Position numbers and translations under genes: made by a program. A model generated the notes under the pieces. It made no database searches. It was not told the origin of the DNA and worked only from the letters and a program-made list of their open reading frames with translations. A stretch of 64,000 bases of DNA from Hyphomonadaceae bacterium UBA1849 (lineage in GTDB: Bacteria > Pseudomonadota > Alphaproteobacteria > Caulobacterales > Hyphomonadaceae): assembly GCA_002338565.1 (NCBI GenBank), contig DDIN01000008.1, positions 1 through 64,000 of the forward strand. Reading direction: 5' to 3'. Positions 49,489 through 58,742 of the stretch are shown here, piece after piece; within the stretch, counting starts at the first letter, position 1, and every line of letters begins with the position of its first letter.

Positions 49489-50445
49489 ATGATGCTCATG
49501 AAACAGCTCATTTTCTACGTCAGCTTTCTCTATTTCCCATTCGTCATCGCGATGGGATGGCTCATGATCAGGCGCTCCGGCTTTTATCGCTGGGGCGCAT
49601 TATCATTAGTGCTTCTCTCTTCGGTTCCGGCCTATGCCCGCTTTGTCGAACCGCGCATTTTACGCACCATTGAGGCGGAGATTGCACTCGCCGGTTCACC
49701 AGCAGAGGACGGCAATGACATCCGTCTCTTGTTATTCTCCGACACGCATATCGGCATGTTCGGCAATGCCATGCCGCTCGAACGGATACGCGAGCGAGCA
49801 GACACTCTGGACTTTGACGCCGTGCTCGTGGCTGGCGACCTCACCTACCATTTGCCGGAAGATCAGATTGAAGCGGCCTTTCATGAGCTGAACAATTTCG
49901 GAAAGCCGGTCTTCGTGGTTTTCGGCAATCATGATGTCGGCTTTCCGGGCCCTGACCTCGGCATGCAGCTCGCAGGCTATTTCGCGACGCTTGAGAACGT
50001 CCACCTCCTGAATAACCGAACGGAGGTCCTTACGCTGAACGGGCGCGAGATATGGCTGACAGGCACCTCAGACCTCTGGCAGGGGCAGATTGAATACCCG
50101 ACAGAGAACCCGCCAACAGGCACGCCGCGCATCATCCTCACTCACAATCCGGATGTGGCGATGCGTGTTCCGCCAAACGTACGGTACGACGTATTATTTG
50201 CGGGTCATACGCATGGCGGCCAGATCAGAATTCCGGGCCTGTATCAGCGCGCCCTACCCTCGCAATACGGTTTTGATCGCGGGCTCTATGAAGAAGTCAC
50301 GCCTGCGTCTGCCGCCGCCATTGCCGAGACCCATCAGATCTACATCACGTCTGGCACGGGTATGGTTGGTCTTCCGATGCGCTTACTGATGCCTCCGCAG
50401 GTCGATCTGATAACAGTGCGCCTGCCTCGGGGAGAGGATGGCTAG
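49489..50445 (+). CDS. Membrane-anchored metallophosphoesterase
   Basis: The 318-residue product has one or two hydrophobic N-terminal segments (about 8-25 and 34-48) and a calcineurin-like phosphoesterase domain with SDTHIG, GDLT, GNHD, LTHNPD and GHTHGGQ, the complete set of metal ligands. It resembles YkuE/YaeI-type enzymes, which act on lipid-linked phosphates at the membrane. Three Met codons cluster at the start, so the exact first residue is uncertain. Confidence 0.9.
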   Translation: MMLMKQLIFYVSFLYFPFVIAMGWLMIRRSGFYRWGALSLVLLSSVPAYARFVEPRILRTIEAEIALAGSPAEDGNDIRLLLFSDTHIGMFGNAMPLERIRERADTLDFDAVLVAGDLTYHLPEDQIEAAFHELNNFGKPVFVVFGNHDVGFPGPDLGMQLAGYFATLENVHLLNNRTEVLTLNGREIWLTGTSDLWQGQIEYPTENPPTGTPRIILTHNPDVAMRVPPNVRYDVLFAGHTHGGQIRIPGLYQRALPSQYGFDRGLYEEVTPASAAAIAETHQIYITSGTGMVGLPMRLLMPPQVDLITVRLPRGEDG

Positions 50446-50536
50446 GGTCACCACAAAGTGTTCTCAGACCCGCTAGTTAAACGCTGACATGCTGTACTCA
50501 AGCTGACAAACTTCCCGAAAAACACGGGAGAGAAAC

Positions 50537-51184
50537 ATGTCAGGCGTCGATATCTATTGGTCGTTCCGCAGCCCATATTCCTATCTGGCGACCCCACGCC
50601 TTCGAGAGATGAGCAAGCGTTGGGACGTGCCCTTCACCATCAAACCGGTCTATCCGATTGCGGTTCGCATTCCGGGCTTCTTCAAACAGGTCAATCCGCT
50701 CTGGCCGCCCTATCTGATGCGTGACTGTTTTCGCATTGCCCAGTTCAACGGCCTGCCCTTTGGCCGCCCGAACCCTGATCCAGTCGTGATGGATATGGCG
50801 ACAGGCGACGTGCCAGCCGACCAGCCATATATTCACAGGCTGACGCGCCTTGGCGTACTCGCCAGTCACACGCCGCAGGCGCTTGATTACTTCTATGAAG
50901 TCTCGACCCTCATCTGGTCTGGCGAAACAAACTGGATGGAAGGCAGCGTCCTGTCAGATGCGGTCGCACGCGCTGGACTGGACCTTGCCGCACTCGACGC
51001 GGACGCCATTGAGCGCGAGGCGGAGCTTGAGGCTGAAATTGAAGCCAACGAAGCTGCACAAAAAAACGCCGGGCATTGGGGCGTTCCTCTAATGGTGTTT
51101 GAAGATGAGCCGTTTTTCGGGCAGGATCGCCTCGATATTCTGGAATGGCGCATGAAACAGTCAGGCGTCCCGCAGACATCCTAA
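50537..51184 (+). CDS. DsbA-family isomerase-like protein (HCCA isomerase type)
   Basis: The 215-residue product has a thioredoxin fold with an inserted helical domain. The opening IYWSFRSPYSYLATPRL has Ser in place of the DsbA cysteines, as in 2-hydroxychromene-2-carboxylate isomerases, which use glutathione in aromatic degradation; GVPLMVFEDEPFFGQDRLD is the typical C-terminal end. The substrate here is uncertain. GGGAGAG precedes the ATG. It is cotranscribed with the VOC gene 12 bases later. Confidence 0.85.
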   Translation: MSGVDIYWSFRSPYSYLATPRLREMSKRWDVPFTIKPVYPIAVRIPGFFKQVNPLWPPYLMRDCFRIAQFNGLPFGRPNPDPVVMDMATGDVPADQPYIHRLTRLGVLASHTPQALDYFYEVSTLIWSGETNWMEGSVLSDAVARAGLDLAALDADAIEREAELEAEIEANEAAQKNAGHWGVPLMVFEDEPFFGQDRLDILEWRMKQSGVPQTS

Positions 51185-51196
51185 GGGGGAATTCAC

Positions 51197-51586
51197 ATGT
51201 CAAAAGTCATCGGTGTCGGCGGCATCTTCTTTCACTGCGCGGACGTGGACGCGACCAAAGCCTGGTATGCGAAGGTCATCGGCGAAGACCTGAACGACTT
51301 TGGCGGATGGAATTTTTCTCACAAGGAAGCCGGTGAAAAATTCCCGAAAGGTGCGCAATCCATCTTCGCACCGTTTGAAAAGTCGGATTACTTCAAGCCG
51401 TCAGACCTACCGTTCATGATAAATCTCATGGTGGACGATCTTGATGGCGTACTCGCTCGTCTTGAAGCTGAAGGCATTGAGCAGGTTCAGCCGCGCGAAA
51501 CCTATGGTTACGGCAAGTTCGCCTGGCTGATGGATCCGGACGGTCGCAAAATCGAATTATGGGAACCGATCGAGACTGACCACTGA
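51197..51586 (+). CDS. VOC-family (glyoxalase-like) protein
   Basis: The 129-residue product is a single vicinal-oxygen-chelate unit pair, starting GVGGIFFHCADVDATKAWY and ending with the family's WLMDPDGRKIELWEP, where the Glu is a metal ligand. The reaction is unknown; with its neighbour a role in small electrophile or aromatic metabolism is possible. AAGGGGG lies seven bases before the ATG. Confidence 0.88.
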   Translation: MSKVIGVGGIFFHCADVDATKAWYAKVIGEDLNDFGGWNFSHKEAGEKFPKGAQSIFAPFEKSDYFKPSDLPFMINLMVDDLDGVLARLEAEGIEQVQPRETYGYGKFAWLMDPDGRKIELWEPIETDH

Positions 51587-51659
51587 TCGCTCAGGTCCCG
51601 AAAGTGTATTGAGAAAAACACACCAATTGCAGACCTGACAAGTCAATAAAAACCTGAAA

Positions 51660-51691
51660 CTCTCCCCTCAAAGAAAACACACAGGGGAGAG
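51660..51691 (+). promoter_or_regulatory. Hairpin that buries the amidase ribosome binding site
   Basis: CTCTCCCCT (51660-51668) pairs perfectly with AGGGGAGAG (51683-51691) around a 14-base A-rich loop. The 3' arm is the ribosome binding site of the amidase ATG at 51694. In this state translation should be blocked, so the leader may be a thermosensor, a target for a small RNA or a site for protein binding. Confidence 0.6.
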
Positions 51692-51693
51692 AC

Positions 51694-53127
51694 ATGAAGG
51701 AATACACGCAATACGACGCCATTGGCCTCGCAGAGCTCGTCGCTAAAAAGGAAGTCAGCCCGAAAGAGCTGATGGATGAGGCCCTCAGCCGCGCCGAAAA
51801 GGCAAAGGAAGAGCTGAACTGCGTCTCTGCTCTGTTTCCAGATATTGCTGAAGCCCAGATCAGCGAAGGCCTGCCGAAAGGGCCATTGTCAGGCATTCCC
51901 TTCATGACGAAAGACCTCGGCGTCGCTGTCAAAGGCGCACCGCTGACGTCCGGCTCGCGACTGTTCAAAGATTTCGTTGCGGATAAGAACTCCGAACTTG
52001 TCGAGCGGTATCGCAAAGCCGGCATTGTCACCTTTGGCCAGACGACCAGCCCGGAATATGGCCTGACCACTTCTACTGAGAGCGCCCTGTTCGGGCAGAC
52101 GAAAAACCCGTGGAACCTGGAACGCACATCAGGCGGCTCGTCCGGCGGCGCGTCTTCAGCAGTTGCTTCAGGTGTGCTTCCACTCGCACAAGCCAGTGAT
52201 GGAGGTGGCTCGATCCGTATCCCTGCAGCGTGCACCGGCTTGTTTGGCATGAAGCCATCACGTGGTCGTATCCCGATGGGCCCTGTCCGCACAGAAGGCT
52301 GGAGCGGCCTTTCTACCGTGCACGCCGTGTCCCGCACTGTACGTGATAACGCCCTCCTCATGGACCTTACGCATGGCCGCGAACCGGGCTCGCGATATGT
52401 TGCGCCGGACGAGCAGGTCTCCTTTCTGGATCAACTGAAGAATACACCGCGCCAGCTGCGTATTGCACTTTGGACCACCGCACCGAACGGCACCCAGCCT
52501 GATGCAGAAGCTCAAAAAGGGCTTGATGACACGGTCAGTCTTCTCGAAAACCTTGGACATATAGTCGAAGCGTCAGCGCCCGCGCTGAGTGGTGAAGCTA
52601 TCGGAAAAGCCCTTCTGATGAACATTTCTGCCTACACTGCGGATCTCACCCAATCACGCGCACAGGCACTTGGCCGTCCACTGCAAGATGATGATCTCGA
52701 GCCTCTGACACGCGACATGGTGAATCTCGGCCATACCGTCCCGATGTCCATGCTCGCATGGGCTAATGGCGTGTTTCAGGAAACGGCCGTCACATTCGAC
52801 AACTGGATGGATGCAGGCAATTTCGATCTCTGCCTTTCGCCAATGCTGTCCAGAGAGCCGGACATGCTGGGTGAGCTAAGCCTGTCCCGCGAAGACAAGG
52901 ACGCCTACGGCAAAGCCGTCACAAGTTTTGCGCCGCATGCCTCTGTTTTCAACATGACGGGCGCTCCTGCCATGTCTGTGCCTCTGCATTGGTCATCCAA
53001 CAATCTGCCAATTGGCATGATGTTCGGTGCGCGTTATGGCGATGAAGGTATTCTCTACCGCCTCGCAGCCCAGCTGGAAGAGGCGAAACCATGGTTCGAT
53101 AAAAGGCCGCCTTTATTCTATGACTGA
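51694..53127 (+). CDS. Amidase-signature family hydrolase
   Basis: The 477-residue product has the Ser-cisSer-Lys triad: Lys73 in FMTKDLG, a probable cis-Ser149 in TSGGSSGG and the nucleophile Ser173 in DGGGSIRIPA. The spacing of 24 between the two serines matches the family. It would hydrolyse an amide; the substrate is unknown. This is not GatA because no gatB or gatC is nearby and the length and C-terminus fit general amidases. GGGGAGAG, within a hairpin, precedes the ATG. It overlaps the GFA gene by eight bases. Confidence 0.9.
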   Translation: MKEYTQYDAIGLAELVAKKEVSPKELMDEALSRAEKAKEELNCVSALFPDIAEAQISEGLPKGPLSGIPFMTKDLGVAVKGAPLTSGSRLFKDFVADKNSELVERYRKAGIVTFGQTTSPEYGLTTSTESALFGQTKNPWNLERTSGGSSGGASSAVASGVLPLAQASDGGGSIRIPAACTGLFGMKPSRGRIPMGPVRTEGWSGLSTVHAVSRTVRDNALLMDLTHGREPGSRYVAPDEQVSFLDQLKNTPRQLRIALWTTAPNGTQPDAEAQKGLDDTVSLLENLGHIVEASAPALSGEAIGKALLMNISAYTADLTQSRAQALGRPLQDDDLEPLTRDMVNLGHTVPMSMLAWANGVFQETAVTFDNWMDAGNFDLCLSPMLSREPDMLGELSLSREDKDAYGKAVTSFAPHASVFNMTGAPAMSVPLHWSSNNLPIGMMFGARYGDEGILYRLAAQLEEAKPWFDKRPPLFYD

Positions 53128-53521
53128 TGACATGACCTGGCATAAGGGCGGCTGCCATTGCGGCGCCGTCCGGTTTGAAGTCCTGCTGCCACAGCGCATC
53201 GAAATAGAGGACTGCAATTGCTCAGTATGCCTGATGAGCCAGAACGCCCATATCATCGTGCCGTCTAGCCGGTTCAGACTGTTGTCTGGCGAAGAGACAC
53301 TTTCGACCTACACCTTCAACACGCACACTGCGAAACATCAGTTCTGCTCGGTGTGCGGCATTAAAAGCTTCTATGTACCGCGCTCCAATCCGGACGGATT
53401 TGCCGTCACATGGCGATGTCTCGATGATCCGATGGCCTTCGAGCATGTCGGCATCCATCCGTTTGATGGCGTGCACTGGGAATTAAATGCCGACACGCTT
53501 GCGCATAAATCGAAAGACTAG
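53120..53521 (+). CDS. GFA-family (glutathione-dependent formaldehyde-activating) protein
   Basis: The 133-residue product has the zinc ligands of the GFA/CENP-V family: KGGCHCGAVRFE (Cys-x-Cys), CNCSVC and CSVCGIKSFYVPRSNPDG. It may add glutathione to an aldehyde or act on a related adduct. The ATG at 53120 overlaps the amidase stop; a second ATG at 53132 is possible. It is translationally coupled to the amidase. Confidence 0.88.
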   Translation: MTDDMTWHKGGCHCGAVRFEVLLPQRIEIEDCNCSVCLMSQNAHIIVPSSRFRLLSGEETLSTYTFNTHTAKHQFCSVCGIKSFYVPRSNPDGFAVTWRCLDDPMAFEHVGIHPFDGVHWELNADTLAHKSKD

Positions 53522-53527
53522 CTGCGC

Positions 53528-54283
53528 TCAGCCATACGCGTTGAAATAGGAAAACAGGAAGGTCTTCATATTGAAGGCCGCATGTGCCGCCATGGGCAGG
53601 ATCAGCCCGCCCGACCAGAGCCGTAGCGCACCGAACATGCAGCCCAGCATGAAGATGAACATGAGGCCAAAACCAGTATAGCCAACATGCAGAATCGTGA
53701 AGGCCGCCGAAGACAGAATGACGATCAGCCAGCTTGGCCATCCACGCGCCTGCATGCTGGTCATCAGAAAGCCACGGAACAGAAATTCCTCAACCACCGG
53801 CGCGATGATCACGGCTGAGATAAACAGCCCCATGAGCTGGTTGGCCGGGAAATAGCCCGCGTTTTCGTCAGTTGTGAGGCGCGGCACCTCCCGACCAATC
53901 AGGTCGAGGAACATGATGACGGAACGAAACACAATTTCCGGCAGAACGAGCGTCGCAAACGCGGCCAGATAAATAGACAGCATGCCAAAGCGGCCAGCCT
54001 GAAGCACGCAATCTTCCACGCCGCGACGCCTCAGATGTTCGAAGCATAAAAGACCGATCAGAAGTTCAGCATACCCGACAGTGACCATGCGTGCTGGATG
54101 TTCAGGGTCTATAAAAAACGCCCAGACCGCCCGCGCACTGTCACCGGCAATCTGAATGTGAAGGCCGACCAGCTGGACGAGCAGATAGCGCGCAAGAAAA
54201 TACGCAAAAACACTCCAGAAAATCGCGAATGGCAAAAGCCTTGCCAGCTCGTCTTTCGGTGTATTTCCGGAAAATTGCGACAT
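53528..54283 (-). CDS. CPBP-family intramembrane metalloprotease
   Basis: The 251-residue product has about six to seven hydrophobic segments and the CPBP (CAAX-like) motifs: EEFLFRG, then ILHVGYTGF and the final HAAFN. These supply two Glu and two His for the zinc site inside the membrane. The substrate is unknown. It converges with the GFA gene with seven bases between and follows the coiled-coil/HhH gene after 26 bases on the same strand. Confidence 0.88.
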   Translation of the reverse strand: MSQFSGNTPKDELARLLPFAIFWSVFAYFLARYLLVQLVGLHIQIAGDSARAVWAFFIDPEHPARMVTVGYAELLIGLLCFEHLRRRGVEDCVLQAGRFGMLSIYLAAFATLVLPEIVFRSVIMFLDLIGREVPRLTTDENAGYFPANQLMGLFISAVIIAPVVEEFLFRGFLMTSMQARGWPSWLIVILSSAAFTILHVGYTGFGLMFIFMLGCMFGALRLWSGGLILPMAAHAAFNMKTFLFSYFNAYG

Positions 54284-54309
54284 GCGAGCCTTTCGGGCCA
54301 GTCAGATGA

Positions 54310-55452
54310 CTAGCCCTGAAGCTCGGCTGCCTGCTCGGCCCATTTCTCGCTCATCACGCGGCCTTCAAAGCGCAGATAGCTGTCGATCCATGCCTGCTCG
54401 CCCGGTGTCCACGCTGCGATCTGCGAGAAGTGGAAAATGCCAAGCTCGTTCAGGATGAGCTCGATTTTCGGACCGATACCGCCAATGCGTTTCAGATCGT
54501 CAGCCTCGCCCTTTGGCGCATCAAGGCTTTCCGGACGTGTCTCTTCGACTGGTTCTTTAGCCGATGCAGGAGAAACAGGCGCCGCAAGCGCGGCAATATC
54601 CACCGGCGTTTCTGCAACCGCTTCGGCATCAAGGCTCGCCGCTTCAAGATACTTCAGACGACCTTCCAGATAGCGGTTCCGCCAGCGCAGACGCGCCATT
54701 TCCTGCTCGGATTCACCTGTACCCTTCGCTTCGCGGTCAATCTCGGCTTTCAGAACCGTGATTTCTGACTTCAGACTGTTCAGCTCCATCTCGACATCTT
54801 CCGGAACGGAAGACGCTACTGACGTTTCAGTATCAGCCGATGCAGTGCCGCTTTCGAGGAACAGCATACGAGCCTGAAGATAACGGTTCTGCCATTTGGT
54901 TTTCGCAAGATCGGCAGCAGACGTTGAAGGCGCTTCAGACGTGCCTGTCTCAGCGCTCTCAAGACGCGCTTTCAGAGCTTCATTTTCGGCTTTGAGCGCA
55001 TCAGCATCATCGGAAGATGATGTATCAGCATCAAAGACCTGGCTTTCCAGATAGCGCACACGGGATTTCAGATAGCGTTCATGCCAGACAGCACGCGCAC
55101 GTGCTTCTTCCTCTTCAGGTGTTGGCTGCGGCGCTGGCGGCGGCGGCGGAGGCGGAGCAAGCTGCATCTGGTTTGCGCGCTGCACGTGATTGCGCAGGTC
55201 AGCAACGGTTCGTTCCATGTCTGCAAGTTTGGCTTCGGCAGCCTGAAGCGCACGCGCGTCGACTTCGGCTTTCTCAAGCGCTTGTTGCTGCGCTTCTGTC
55301 AGAGGGCGCTCGAGCGCAGCTGGTGCCGGCGCTGTCACGTTTATGGTTCGCGCGCGCGGCAAAAACACACCGCGGAATGCCCAACCGAGAATTAACCCGA
55401 TGACACCTGCACCTGCCAGATAGCCCCACATGCTGGTCAGCAGCTCAATCAT
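54310..55452 (-). CDS. Membrane-anchored coiled-coil protein with helix-hairpin-helix end
   Basis: The 380-residue product has one N-terminal hydrophobic segment (about 8-30), a coiled-coil stretch with a Pro tract (about 50-112), and three copies of a 14-residue motif W-x-[NE]-R-Y-L-x-x-R-x-x-[FY]-L-E at 123-136, 187-200 and 257-270. The C-terminus (about 318-378) is helix-hairpin-helix-like, DDLKRIGGIGPKIELILNEL followed by GIFHFSQIAAWT. Similar ends occur in uncharacterised alphaproteobacterial proteins. It overlaps the OmpA-like gene by eight bases, which suggests a joint envelope function. Confidence 0.7.
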   Translation of the reverse strand: MIELLTSMWGYLAGAGVIGLILGWAFRGVFLPRARTINVTAPAPAALERPLTEAQQQALEKAEVDARALQAAEAKLADMERTVADLRNHVQRANQMQLAPPPPPPPAPQPTPEEEEARARAVWHERYLKSRVRYLESQVFDADTSSSDDADALKAENEALKARLESAETGTSEAPSTSAADLAKTKWQNRYLQARMLFLESGTASADTETSVASSVPEDVEMELNSLKSEITVLKAEIDREAKGTGESEQEMARLRWRNRYLEGRLKYLEAASLDAEAVAETPVDIAALAAPVSPASAKEPVEETRPESLDAPKGEADDLKRIGGIGPKIELILNELGIFHFSQIAAWTPGEQAWIDSYLRFEGRVMSEKWAEQAAELQG

Positions 55453-56905
55453 CTTCCAACTCCCTCAGACGAACAGATATCTGCCTGTCCGTATCAATAC
55501 TCACTGGATCGGGCAGTCCTGCACTATCCTGCCGGACCTCCGTCAACACAATCTGATCTAGCGGAACTCCGCGGGCAATGAAATAGGCGAGGACGGCAGT
55601 TTGACGATCCTCTGTGAGGTTTTTCAAAGCAATACGTCGCCCGTCTGCATGAGTCGCCGCGTCAATCACGAACTGATAGTCAGGACATGTCTGGAGCACA
55701 GTCAGAACACCATCCAGCAATGGCGCAGACTCACGCGCCAGTTCATCCCGCGCATAACGAAAATTAAGCGAGGAAAGTGACAGCGCTTCTTCAAGCGCGG
55801 CTGCACACACATCCCGCGATGGATGTGTCGTTTCCGTGTCCAGTCCGTCAAACGCCATCAGACGCGTTGGCGCAGGCTGCGAATTCAGCATAAAATCAGT
55901 CGACACACCCACGCGGACGAAGTCTTCACGCAGAAAATCGATGACCGAAGGCGTGGCCAGTCCTTCAATGACAAGCTCGTCGCCCATAAAAGCCATAACG
56001 CCGCTTTCGTGCTGCAGAAAGCCCGGCAAGGCGGCGCGAACACCACGTATCCAGTCATCGCTGCGCATAGGCACAACGCCCATTTCGTTTTCCACGACGC
56101 CATCGAACAATTGCTCGGCATATTCGAACAGGGCCGTCCGATCGGCCGCATCCGGCACGCTCCCCTCCATGATCAGGTAGTCGCCGTTCAAGCGCGCGGT
56201 CCAGAGCGCTGTGCCGGCAATGTCGGCATCCACGCTATAGCCCGAGGGAGGCCGCGCCATTTGCGCGATAATGTCGTTGCGAACATCAATATTAGGCGCA
56301 ATGCCGGACACAAAAACCCGTCTGTCCGTAACATCAACTTCGCCGTCATAGAGCTTCACAAGCTGGCGCAGACCAAGGGTTACGGCGCCGATCCAGTCAC
56401 CCTCTGGAACGCCATCGCGAAACGCCACATCAAGTTCGATAAATTCCGGCGAGATGCCCTCCCCGATCAGGACCTCTTCCAGACGCGCCATCGCATCAGG
56501 ATCAGGCAGAATTCCCGTCAGTCGAAACCGGTCGCCATGGCGGGTTGCACTGAACGCATAGGGCGAAACAGGCGGCAAAAGCTCGGTCTCATCCAGAACA
56601 CGGGTGACGCCGCCGCGGAAGAAACCGCCACGCCCGCTGGACACCAGAACACGGTTTCGGGCACGCGTTAAAAGCTGCTCAGTTGGCGCTATCCCAGATA
56701 AGATGGCCATCTGCCCATCCATCTCGACATGAGCCCATCGAAAGCGCGCTTCATCCAGCGATGCACGTGCGGCGGCTTCCAGGCGCGCTTCGAACTTGTC
56801 AGCAGACACCGGACCGGCATATACCGCGTTCCAGCACAATGCTGCTATGCCAGCACAACTGATCGGGATCAGCAGGACATCAAGAATGTTTCGCCTTTCG
56901 AACAT
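55445..56905 (-). CDS. OmpA-like/BON-like envelope protein
   Basis: The product of about 486 residues has one N-terminal hydrophobic segment (about 8-28), several repeats that look like BON-type lipid-binding units (with IDVRNDI, DGDYLI-type strands at about 30-330), and a C-terminal OmpA-like domain (about 350-480): FVIDAATHADGRRIALKNL, then TEDRQTAVLAYFIARGVP, as in peptidoglycan-binding OmpA proteins. The open frame begins at a TTG (56944); ATG at 56905 is preferred because it starts just before the anchor. It is the first gene of a two-gene unit and divergent from an RNA methyltransferase gene. Confidence 0.72.
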   Translation of the reverse strand: MFERRNILDVLLIPISCAGIAALCWNAVYAGPVSADKFEARLEAAARASLDEARFRWAHVEMDGQMAILSGIAPTEQLLTRARNRVLVSSGRGGFFRGGVTRVLDETELLPPVSPYAFSATRHGDRFRLTGILPDPDAMARLEEVLIGEGISPEFIELDVAFRDGVPEGDWIGAVTLGLRQLVKLYDGEVDVTDRRVFVSGIAPNIDVRNDIIAQMARPPSGYSVDADIAGTALWTARLNGDYLIMEGSVPDAADRTALFEYAEQLFDGVVENEMGVVPMRSDDWIRGVRAALPGFLQHESGVMAFMGDELVIEGLATPSVIDFLREDFVRVGVSTDFMLNSQPAPTRLMAFDGLDTETTHPSRDVCAAALEEALSLSSLNFRYARDELARESAPLLDGVLTVLQTCPDYQFVIDAATHADGRRIALKNLTEDRQTAVLAYFIARGVPLDQIVLTEVRQDSAGLPDPVSIDTDRQISVRLRELEDD

Positions 56906-57003
56906 TGTGATGTCAGCAGCTCCCATCCCAAGCGGCACGCACAAGAAAAGACGTGCAAGCCAGTCCCTTTCATGACTGGTTCGCAGTTAAACCGGGCAAA
57001 GAT

Positions 57004-57849
57004 ATGACCAACAGCCATTATTCAGGTGAAAGCTCAGAGCCGGTCGTCATCACCAGCGGCGGAAACCCGCAGGTGAAGGCTCTGAAAGCGCTCGAACGCA
57101 AGAAAGGCCGCCGCGAGCAGAACGCCTTTCTGGCCGAAGGCGCGCGCCTGATCGAAGAAGCGCTCAATTATGGCTGGGAGCCGGTTCAGGTCATCACATC
57201 GCCTGAGGGGCTGGAGCGTAGCTATGTTCAGGATCTTGTCTCGCGCGCTGAGGCCGAAGGCGCGCAATCGCTTCTGATACACCCTCGCCTTCTGGCGCAG
57301 GTCGCGCGGAAGGAAAACCCGCAAACAGTGCTCGCCACCTTCCGCCCGAAAATGCGCACGCTTGCCGATATTCCAGCGAAACATGTCCAGTCCGGCACAC
57401 TTCTCGCACTGTATCAGGTACGTGATCCGGGCAATCTCGGCACCATTCTGCGCACGTCGGACTTTGCGAACGTCAATGGCGTCATTCTGATCGGTGATTG
57501 CTGTGATGCCTACAGCTTTGAAGGCGTCCGCGCGAGCATGGGCTCGCTCTTTGCCATGCCATTCTATTACGCAAGCGAGGAAGAGTTCCTAAGCTGGAAG
57601 CAAGGCTCCGGTCTGCCAATGCTGGCAGCCAGCATGAACGGCAAGCACCCGCATCATGATGCGCCTTATGACGATGCCTCCATCATCATTATGGGCAATG
57701 AACAATCTGGCCTGCCTGAGCATGTCGAAGGCGCCTGCGATACGCTGGTTCGCATTCCGATGCGCGAAGGTGCGGACAGCCTGAACCTTGCCACGGCGAC
57801 CGCGCTTATGGTCTACGCCGCCTGGGGCAGCCGGGGGTATGCGCAATGA
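57004..57849 (+). CDS. TrmH/SpoU-family RNA 2'-O-methyltransferase
   Basis: The 281-residue product has an N-terminal substrate-binding domain (KALERKKGRREQNAFLAEGA) and a knotted SPOUT catalytic domain with LYQVRDPGNLGTILRTSDFA, IIMGNEQSGLPEHV and IPMREGADSLNLATATALMV, the three SPOUT motifs. It methylates tRNA or rRNA; the target base is unknown. The frame opens at a GTG (56953) but the ATG at 57004 is preferred. It overlaps the next gene by four bases. Confidence 0.9.
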   Translation: MTNSHYSGESSEPVVITSGGNPQVKALKALERKKGRREQNAFLAEGARLIEEALNYGWEPVQVITSPEGLERSYVQDLVSRAEAEGAQSLLIHPRLLAQVARKENPQTVLATFRPKMRTLADIPAKHVQSGTLLALYQVRDPGNLGTILRTSDFANVNGVILIGDCCDAYSFEGVRASMGSLFAMPFYYASEEEFLSWKQGSGLPMLAASMNGKHPHHDAPYDDASIIIMGNEQSGLPEHVEGACDTLVRIPMREGADSLNLATATALMVYAAWGSRGYAQ

Positions 57850-58742
57850 GCAAGACACCAATCATCACCGATCCGATTATTCTGAAAGCCGACGACTGGC
57901 AGGACTATCAGCTGCTGGATTCCGGTCATGGCCGCAAGCTGGAACGCTTTGGCAGCCAGATCACCGACCGCCCCGACCCGCAAGCGTTCTGGATGCCTGC
58001 CAACCCGATTGAAACGTGGAAGGCGGATGCGATCTTCTCTGCCTCTGGCGATGACGAGCGCGGCAACTGGCAGAAAGCCCGCCCGAACCTGCCAGATGAC
58101 TGGAAAATGGGCTGGAACGGCCTTTCGTTTGAAGTGCGCCGCTCGCCTTTCCGTCACCTTGGCGTGTTTCAGGAACACTCCGTCCACTGGCGACATGCGC
58201 AGGAGAAAATCCGCGCCGCTGGACGCCCGATCAAACTGCTCAACCTGTTTGGTTATACCGGCATGATGAGCCTCGCCGCCGCAGATGCCGGTGCGCAGGT
58301 GACCCATATTGATGCCAGCCCGAAGTCAAACGGTTATGGCAAAGCCAATCAGGAGCTGTCCGGTATTGGCGAGAAGCCGATCCGCTGGATTGCCGATGAC
58401 GTGCTGAAATTCATGCGCCGCGAAGTGCGACGTGGAAACACGTATGACGCCATTGTTCTGGACCCGCCAAAATTCGGCCGTGGCCCTAAGAACGAGACAT
58501 GGCGTCTGGAAGAAAACCTGCCGGAGCTTTTGGAGCTGTGTCGCGCGGTGCTTTCAGAACAACCCCTCTTCGTGACGTCTACGGTCTATGCCGTGCGCCT
58601 GTCCTATCTCGCGCTGGCTCAGAGCTTGCGCGATCATCTGGAAGGTCTTGGCGGCACGATCACCACCGGAGAGATGGCTATTCCCGAGGCTGGCCGCGAC
58701 GTACTGCTACCAACGGCGATCTTCGCCCGTTGGGACGCCTAA
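57846..58742 (+). CDS. Class I SAM-dependent RNA methyltransferase (RlmI-like)
   Basis: The 298-residue product has KLLNLFGYTGMMSLAAADAGAQ (SAM-binding loop; shown in part), then THIDASPKSNGYGKAN and AIVLDPPKFGRGPKNE, the motif IV of cytosine-C5/guanine rRNA methyltransferases such as RlmI/RlmL. It lacks the N-terminal PUA domain of RlmI. It overlaps the SPOUT gene start-stop (ATGA), so two RNA methyltransferases form one operon. Confidence 0.88.
   Translation: MSKTPIITDPIILKADDWQDYQLLDSGHGRKLERFGSQITDRPDPQAFWMPANPIETWKADAIFSASGDDERGNWQKARPNLPDDWKMGWNGLSFEVRRSPFRHLGVFQEHSVHWRHAQEKIRAAGRPIKLLNLFGYTGMMSLAAADAGAQVTHIDASPKSNGYGKANQELSGIGEKPIRWIADDVLKFMRREVRRGNTYDAIVLDPPKFGRGPKNETWRLEENLPELLELCRAVLSEQPLFVTSTVYAVRLSYLALAQSLRDHLEGLGGTITTGEMAIPEAGRDVLLPTAIFARWDA

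Noticed and set aside
55823..56671. 282-residue open frame on the plus strand opposite the OmpA-like gene
   Set aside because: It is antisense to a gene with a recognisable C-terminal domain and is very His/Arg-rich, as shadow frames usually are.
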